A stretch of DNA of 64,000 nt from contig NZ_FNLB01000008.1 in assembly GCF_900104145.1 (NCBI RefSeq), positions 62,001-126,000 on the forward strand, read 5' to 3'. The notes under the pieces are model-generated. The model did not search any database. It saw only the letters and a list, made by a program, of their open reading frames with translations, and was not told the origin of the DNA. Of the stretch, positions 9,634 to 18,600 are shown in pieces. The DNA is from Pseudovibrio sp. Tun.PSC04-5.I4 (GTDB lineage Bacteria > Pseudomonadota > Alphaproteobacteria > Rhizobiales > Stappiaceae). The translations under genes and the position numbers were made by a program. Within the stretch, counting starts at the first letter, position 1. The number at the start of each line of letters is the position of its first letter.

Positions 9634-12600
9634 TTATTTAAATCTAGAAACTATACTTTTGACATCAGTAATATTTACTTTACTTTGCTTTGTTAAATGT
9701 ACTATTTCTTGTGCTTCAGAACATTCATTTGATATTTTTTTTATCTTATCTAAGAATGTTTCTGCTAAGCGTTCTATGTACTCTTTATTGTGCAGCGTCG
9801 GGTTATACGTCCAATCGACTGAGAGGCAGTTATTTATTACTCTTGCTGTTATATCGAGAAGATGGGGCCTCTGGTTATCAGCACCACGGTTTGCACCAAT
9901 ACTCCCTTTTGTTGGCTCGAATAGGTTGCTGTTAGAGAAGGTTTGATCAAAATGCCCCAAGTAATTAAGGCTAACTTGTGGTGTTGGTATTTCTCTTAAA
10001 TCGCTTTTTATTTCGCGCAGCAAACCATAACCAATACCTCTGCAGGGCACTGCATCTAAGCTTTCCTGAGTTCTTTTTAACACTTCAGCGCTTGTGATGT
10101 TTGAGAGGTCAATTAATATTGGATAAGTTGTTGTAAACCAACCTACCGTCCGACTTATATCGAGATCTTCAAACAGTTCTTCACGACCGTGTCCTTCAAG
10201 TTCAATCAGCGCCATTGGTTGACCCGTAGCTTCTGTCAGTGTTTGCGCTAAACTAGCTAACAATAGTGTCTCGATGGTAGCGCCAACCCGCGGAATTTTA
10301 TGTACTAATTGTGCGGTTGTATGGCGGTCTAACTTCTTCCGTATAGTTTTTGCTGTCCCTTCCAAATTGTCTCCGGCGTGGTCAACAGGAAGAGGTATAG
10401 CTCGCTCCCAAGGTTGCTCCTTCCAGTAAGGAATTTCATTATCTAACTTGTCCGCGTAGGCAAACAGTCTATTAGTCCAGTTCAGCCAAGAACTAGTCTT
10501 GGGCGGCAATTCTACTAATTGATTACGTTCCATCGCTAAATAAGCGGTTGAAAGATCTTCGATTAGAACACGCCACGAAACCCCATCAACCACTAAGTGG
10601 TGAGCTATTAGCAGTAGTTGTCCCGATCCCGTCGATTCGGCAAAGAAAACGCCTTTCAATAGAGGGCCTTGTGTCAAACAAAAACCTGTCTGAACTTCAG
10701 TTGCTTTTTGAGTGATGTGAGTCGAGCGTTCTTCTGCTGATAATGGCGTTAGATCAACCATCTCCAGATAAGGTCTAGTATCTGGTGGACTGAACTCCTG
10801 TCGCCAACTATCTCCCCGGTGTACAAACCGTGACCGAAGTACATCATGGTGTGTAAATACAACAGCTAAAGCCTCTGCTAAAAGGTTAAAATCAATAGGT
10901 CTATTCAACCGGAGAAGTAGTCCTTGATTCCAATGAGTTGGTGTCTCTAGTTTGAGGTTCATAAACCAATGTTGGATTGGGGTCAGTTCGGAGTCCCCTA
11001 TAATGGGACCTTGCTCGTCGCTTCCCAGGTGCGGTGTTTTTATCACCTTACTCAAATCTGTTACCGATTGATTGGCAAAAATATCTCGGACTTGCAAACC
11101 AAGACCACGTTGCTTAGCGCGACTAATAACCTGAAGGGCCAAGATAGAATCTCCCCCCAAATCGAAGAAGTTGTCCTCAACGCCGACCTGTGTCACGCCC
11201 AGAACTTCTGCCCAGATGCTGGTAAGCATCTCTTCAACTGGTGTACGCGGAGCAATATAAGCCTTACGCACCAATCCGCTGTCATCAGGTTCTGGCAGCG
11301 CCTTGCGGTCAAGCTTTCCGTTCGGGGTTAAGGGCAGAGCTGACAAAGTAACAAATGCCGCTGGAACCATGTAATCAGGCAAGGTCTGCTGAAGATGCGC
11401 GCGTAAATCACCTGCGCTTGCATCTCCGACCACATAAGCAACCAGCCGCCCTTCTCCGGGGCCATCTGCACGTAGCAACACAGCTGCCTGACCAACAGAT
11501 GGATGCGATGTTAGAGCCGCTTCAATCTCACCGGTCTCGATCCGGTAACCCCGCAGCTTCACCTGATGGTCGTAGCGACCTAAGAACTCAAGTGCACCAT
11601 CAGCACGCCGGTAAACCCGGTCTCCGGTGCGGTATAACCGGCCTCCGGCCGAACCAAACGGATCTGGAACAAAACGTTCCGCGGTCAAATCCGGCCGCCC
11701 TAAATAACCACGAGCTAAGCCAACTCCGCCAATGTAAAGCTCGCCTGATACCCCAACAGGCACAGGCTCAAGCCCTCCATCAAGAACGTAAAGCTGAGTG
11801 TTCCAGATCGGATAACCAATCGGAACAGATGTTTGTTCTGTTGCATTTACCGAATACCAACTTACGCAAACAGTTGCTTCTGTAGGCCCGTAAGCGTTTA
11901 TAATTCGCCGTCCATCACACCATGGCTTCAATAAAGATGGAAGTGAAGCTTCACCTGCTACTCCTAATGTTGTCAGGTTAATGCCAAGCTTGAGATCAAG
12001 GGTTGCTAAAACAGATGGAGGAATTACCAAAACTGAGATAGTCCGATTGATTATTTGCTCCGCCAATGTAGAGCCAACCAAATGAGTACGCGGAGGCGGG
12101 ACTATCAGCCGCGCACCAGCTTTTAGTGTACAGAATACTTCAGTCACAGCAGCATCGAAACTCAAGCTGGCGAACTGTAAAACCCGAGAATTAGCTGTAA
12201 TGGCAAACGCGTCAATCAGCGCCGTCACCAAATTACATGCACTGCTATGACGGATCATGACTCCTTTCGGGCGTCCGGTTGAGCCGGACGTGTAAATCAC
12301 ATAGGCAAGGTTTTCAGCATCCACCGTCACATCCGGTGAGCTTTGAGGATATTGGCGAATGATCTCCGCATCGGCCTGCAAACACACCAACGGATGATCA
12401 CTGACCAATCCTGAATGAGCATCATCACATACAACAAGAGAGGCCCCCGCATCCTGCAGCATAAACGCTAACCGGTCAGGCGGATAGGCAGGATCAAGCG
12501 GAAGGTAGGCACCTCCAGCCTTGAGGATGGCCAGCAAACTCACAACCATCTCAGCTGACCGGTCAACGCACAAGCCAACAATAACTTCTGGGCCAACTCC

Positions 12601-15600
12601 AAGAGTACGCAAATGATGGGCAAGCTGATTGGCACGAGCCTCTAACTCACCATAACTTAAACACTGCCCCTCAAACTCCACTGCAACTGCATCTGGCTGT
12701 CGGGCAGCCTGTTCAGCAATAAGCTCATGCAAGCAACGGTCTTGCGGATAATCTGCTGCCGTTGCATTCCACTCTTCTAAAACCTGATGACGTTCTGCCT
12801 CATCAAGCAGTGAGAGCGTGGAGATCTTCTGCTCTGGATCTGCGGAGGCCATCGCCGCCAAAAGACGCTCCAGATGGACAACCAGGCGTTCCATTGTCGA
12901 CGCTTCAAACAGATCTGTGCTGTATTCCAGGCGCCCGCGCAGCCCTTCCCGCGTTTCACTCAAACTCAAAGTAAGATCAAACTTTGCCGTATTGCCTGTG
13001 AGCGGCTCGCTCTGAACGCTTAGACCAGGCAGTGCCATGGCATCCCCTGGAGCGTTTTGCAGCACCAACATTGCCTGGAACAGAGGGTGGCGAGAAAGAT
13101 CTCGTTGCGGCTGGAGTGCTTCAACCAACCGCTCAAACGGCACATCTTGATGACCATACGCTTCAAGCGCCAGTTCTCTCGTGCGAACCAGAAGGTCATG
13201 CACACTGGGATCATCTGACAGATTGCCGCGCAACACCAAGGTGTTGACAAAAAAGCCAATCAGCCCTTCCAGCTCTGGGCGGCGACGCCCGGCCACAGGG
13301 GCACCCACCACCACATCATTTTGCTCGCTGTGACGGCTGAGCAGAACCTGAAAGGCTGCCAGAAGAACCATGAACAAGGTCACGCCTTCCCGCTGGCTCA
13401 AGGCTGTCAACGCGCCTGATAGTTCAGCCGGGAAAGTCACCTCAATCCGGGCCCCATGGCCACTCATCACTGCCGGACGAGGATGATCTGTAGGAAGGTC
13501 TAATGTTGGAAGCTCCTGAAGCTTGTCACACCAGTACGAAAGCTGCCCCTCCAGACGCTCCCCCTCAAGCCAGCGCCGCTGCCAGGCGGCATAATCAGCA
13601 TATTGCACGGGCAGGGTTGGAAGATCGGCTGGCCGTTCCTCACATTGTGCAGCATAAAGCTCTCCCAGTTCCCGCACCAAGACGCCTATGGACCAGGCAT
13701 CAGAAACAATATGATGTATGCTCACAACCAGCACATGGCGATCCGCGGCAAGGCGTAAAAGCTCTGCCCGGAACAAGGGACCAGTCGAAAGATCAAACCG
13801 CGCAGCAGTCAGATCCTGCATGTGTGCCTTCAGCTGTTCTGAGGACAAGCCATCCACATCGGTAATCTTCAATAGGAAATCTGCCGGCGGATCAATTACC
13901 TGATAACCGACCCCCTCTTCTTCTACAATCCGCGTGCGCAAGCTCTCATGACGCTCAATCAGTGCTGTAAACGCCCTTTCAAGTGAAGGTACATCCAACG
14001 CACCATTTAACCTGACTGCCCCGGAAACATTATAAGCAGACTGTTCTGGTGCCAGTTGATCCAAAAACCAAAGACGTTCTTGAGAGTGTGAAAGCTTCAA
14101 AGCCCCACTTCGGTCCACTGGATCCAGAGGCAGATCTTCCATAGTCCGGCCCAAACCGAGAGCCAGCTCGACAGCTGCCGCCAGATCTTTAACGCATGGT
14201 GCCTCGAACAATGCCTTCAACGGTATCTCTACAGCAAAAGCCTGTCCCACACGCGCCATAACCTGCATGGCTAGAAGGGAATGCCCCCCCAAGTCGAAGA
14301 AGTTGTCCTCAACGCCGACCTGTGTCACGCCCAGAACTTCTGCCCAGATGCTGGTAAGCATCTCTTCAACTGGTGTACGCGGAGCAATATAAGCCTTACG
14401 CACCAATCCGCTGTCATCAGGTTCTGGCAGCGCCTTGCGGTCAAGCTTTCCGTTCGGGGTTAAGGGCAGAGCTGACAAAGTAACAAATGCCGCTGGAACC
14501 ATGTAATCAGGCAAGGTCTGCTGAAGATGCGCGCGTAAATCACCTGCGCTTGCATCTCCGACCACATAAGCAACCAGCCGCCCTTCTCCGGGGCCATCTG
14601 CACGTAGCAACACAGCTGCCTGACCAACGGATGGATGCGATGTTAGAGCCGCTTCAATCTCACCGGTCTCGATCCGGTAACCCCGCAGCTTCACCTGATG
14701 GTCGTAGCGACCTAAGAACTCAAGTGCACCATCAGCACGCCGGTAAACCCGGTCTCCGGTGCGGTATAACCGGCCTCCGGCCGAACCAAACGGATCTGGA
14801 ACAAAACGTTCCGCGGTCAAATCCGGCCGCCCCAAGTAACCACGAGCTAAGCCAACTCCGCCAATGTAAAGCTCGCCTGATACCCCAACAGGCACAGGAT
14901 CAAGCCCTCCATCAAGAACGTAAAGCTGAGTGTTCCAGATCGGATAACCAATCGGAACAGAGCTCGACTTTTGCTCGCCAATCGACGTATCGGACGGAAT
15001 TGATACTGTTTGCACACAGCAACCGACTGTTGCCTCAGATGGGCCATACTCATTCACGATCTCTGTTGTATGTTTCTTCGACCATGGACCGAATCCATCG
15101 CTAGATAATGCTTCTCCACCGATGACAAGAAGGTTGGTTGTATCAATAGCATCTGTCGGGATTTCGCCCTCAAGCATACGAAGATGGCTGGGGGTGAGCT
15201 TTATAAAGCTTTTGCTATCTGGGATGCGTTGCAAGGTAAACTTCAGAGCATCAGGTTCCTCAGGAACCAATTCACAGCATCGCCCAAGCAAAAGGGGCAA
15301 CCACAATGAGGTAACAGAAAGATCAAAGAAGATTGGACTATGGACAAGTGACTTGGTCCAATCACTTGCGCCATAAGTATGTGCTGCCCATAATAAATAG
15401 CTCTTCAGGTTTTGGTGACGGATCATGACCCCTTTCGGGCGTCCGGTTGAGCCGGACGTGTAAATCACATAGGCAAGGTTTTCAGCATCCACCGTCACAT
15501 CCGGTGAGCTTTGAGGATATTGGCGAATGATCTCCGCATCGGCCTGCAAACACACCAACGGATGATCACTGACCAATCCTGAATGAGCATCATCACATAC

Positions 15601-18600
15601 AACAAGAGAGGCCCCCGCATCCTGCAGCATAAACGCTAACCGGTCAGGCGGATAGGCAGGATCAAGTGGAAGGTAGGCACCTCCAGCCTTGAGGATGGCC
15701 AGCAAACTCACAACCATCTCAGCTGACCGGTCAACGCACAAGCCAACAATAACTTCTGGGCCAACTCCAAGAGTACGCAGATGATGGGCAAGCTGATTGG
15801 CACGAGCCTCTAACTCACCATAACTTAAACACTGCCCCTCAAACTCCACTGCAACTGCATCTGGCTGTCGGGCAACCTGTTCAGCAATAAGCTCATGCAA
15901 GCAACGGTCTTGCGGATAATCTGCTGCCGTTGCATTCCACTCTTCTAAAACCTGATGACGTTCAGTTTCATCAAGCAGTGAGAGCGTGGAGATCTTCTGC
16001 TCTGGATCTGCGGAGGCCATCGCCGCCAAAAGACGCTCCAGATGGACAACCAGGCGTTCCATTGTCGACGCTTCAAACAGATCTGTGCTGTATTCCAGGC
16101 GCCCGCGCAGCCCTTCCCGCGTTTCACTCAAACTCAAAGTAAGATCAAACTTTGCCGTATTGCCTGTGAGCGGCTCGCTCTGAACGCTTAGACCAGGCAG
16201 TGCCATGGCATCCCCTGGAGCGTTTTGCAGCACCAACATTGCCTGGAACAGAGGGTGGCGAGAAAGATCTCGTTGCGGCTGGAGTGCTTCAACCAACCGC
16301 TCAAACGGCACATCTTGATGACCATACGCTTCAAGCGCCAGTTCTCTCGTGCGAACCAGAAGGTCATGCACACTGGGATCATCTGACAGATTGCCGCGCA
16401 ACACCAAGGTGTTGACAAAAAAGCCAATCAGCCCTTCCAGCTCTGGGCGGCGACGCCCGGCCACAGGGGCACCCACCACCACATCATTTTGCTCGCTGTG
16501 ACGGCTGAGCAGAACCTGAAAGGCTGCCAGAAGAACCATGAACAAGGTCACGCCTTCCCGCTGGCTCAAGGCTGTCAACGCGCCTGATAGTTCAGCCGGG
16601 AAAGTCACCTCAATCCGGGCCCCATGGCCACTCATCACTGCCGGACGAGGATGATCTGTAGGAAGGTCTAATGTTGGAAGCTCCTGAAGCTTGTCACACC
16701 AGTACGAAAGCTGCCCCTCCAGACGCTCCCCCTCAAGCCAGCGCCGCTGCCAGGCGGCATAATCAGCATATTGCACGGGCAGGGTTGGAAGATCGGCTGG
16801 CCGTTCCTCACATTGTGCAGCATAAAGCTCTCCCAGTTCCCGCACCAAGACGCCTATGGACCAGGCATCAGAAACAATATGATGTATGCTCACAACCAGC
16901 ACATGGCGATCCGCGGCAAGGCGTAAAAGCTCTGCCCGGAACAAGGGACCAGTCGAAAGATCAAACCGCGCAGCAGTCAGATCCTGCATGTGTGCCTTCA
17001 GCTGTTCTGAGGACAAGCCATCCACATCGGTAATCTTCAATAGGAAATCTGCCGGCGGATCAATTACCTGATAACCGACCCCCTCTTCTTCTACAATCCG
17101 CGTGCGCAAGCTCTCATGACGCTCAATCAGTGCTGCAAACGCCCTTTCAAGTGAAGGTACATCCAACGCACCATTTAACCTGACTGCCCCGGAAACATTA
17201 TAAGCAGACTGTTCTGGTGCCAGTTGATCCAAAAACCAAAGACGTTCTTGAGAGTGTGAAAGCTTCAAAGCCCCACTTCGGTCCACTGGATCCAGAGGCA
17301 GATCTTCCATAGTCCGGCCCAAACCGAGAGCCAGCTCGACAGCTGCCGCCAGATCTTTAACGCATGGTGCCTCGAACAATGCCTTCAACGGTATCTCTAC
17401 AGCAAAAGCCTGTCCCACACGCGCCATAACCTGCATGGCTAGAAGGGAATGCCCCCCCAAATCGAAGAAGTTGTCCTCAACGCCGACCTGTGTCACGCCC
17501 AGAACTTCTGCCCAGATGCTGGTAAGCATCTCTTCAACTGGTGTACGCGGAGCAATATAAGCCTTACGCACCAATCCGCTGTCATCAGGTTCTGGCAGCG
17601 CCTTGCGGTCAAGCTTTCCGTTCGGGGTTAAGGGCAGAGCTGACAAAGTAACAAATGCCGCTGGAACCATGTAATCAGGCAAGGTCTGCTGAAGATGCGC
17701 GCGTAAATCACCTGCGCTTGCATCTCCGACCACATAAGCAACCAGCCGCCCTTCTCCGGGGCCATCTGCACGTAGCAACACAGCTGCCTGACCAACGGAT
17801 GGATGCGATGTTAGAGCCGCTTCAATCTCACCGGTCTCGATCCGGTAACCCCGCAGCTTCACCTGATGGTCGTAGCGACCTAAGAACTCAAGTGCACCAT
17901 CAGCACGCCGGCAAACCCGGTCTCCGGTGCGGTATAACCGGCCTCCGGCCGAACCAAACGGATCTGGAACAAAACGTTCCGCGGTCAAATCCGGCCGCCC
18001 TAAATAACCACGAGCTAAGCCAACTCCGCCAATGTAAAGCTCGCCTGATACCCCAACAGGCACAGGCTCAAGCCCTCCATCAAGAACGTAAAGCTGAGTG
18101 TTCCAGATCGGATAACCGATCGGAACAGAGCTCGACTTTTGCTCGTCAATCGACGTATCGGACGGAACCTCAAAATAAGTTGTGGTCATTGTACATTCGG
18201 TCGGCCCATACAGATTAACTGTCATTGAATTGCTAGAAAGCCGACGAATTCTATTTAAGAGAGGCCAAGTGAGTATCTCACCAGATATAAATACTGCTCT
18301 GATAGATCTAGTTGGTGTTTTGAAACTCTCTAAATGACTGCACAGTTCACCCATAAAGCTAGGGGTTGCACTCATTAATACTGTTATTTCTTTAGTGTGA
18401 ATTAGATTAGCGATGATTCTTGGATCATTTACATTAGTCCTGGGGGGTATAAAGACATATCCACCACTGATTAGAACACCTAGGATATTTCTTATTGAAG
18501 CATCAAATACTATAGATGGAATTTGGATGGTGCGATCAGTATCAGAAATATTCCATTGATGGCTAAAGTGCTCTAAATAATTACCGGCACCTCGGTGTAA

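Noticed and set aside
535..18218. Repeated plus-strand open frames of 60-205 codons opposite the NRPS genes (e.g. 535-1068, 14487-15104)
   Set aside because: They recur at every module because the coding DNA is repeated, have no family features, and lie antisense to strongly supported NRPS domains.
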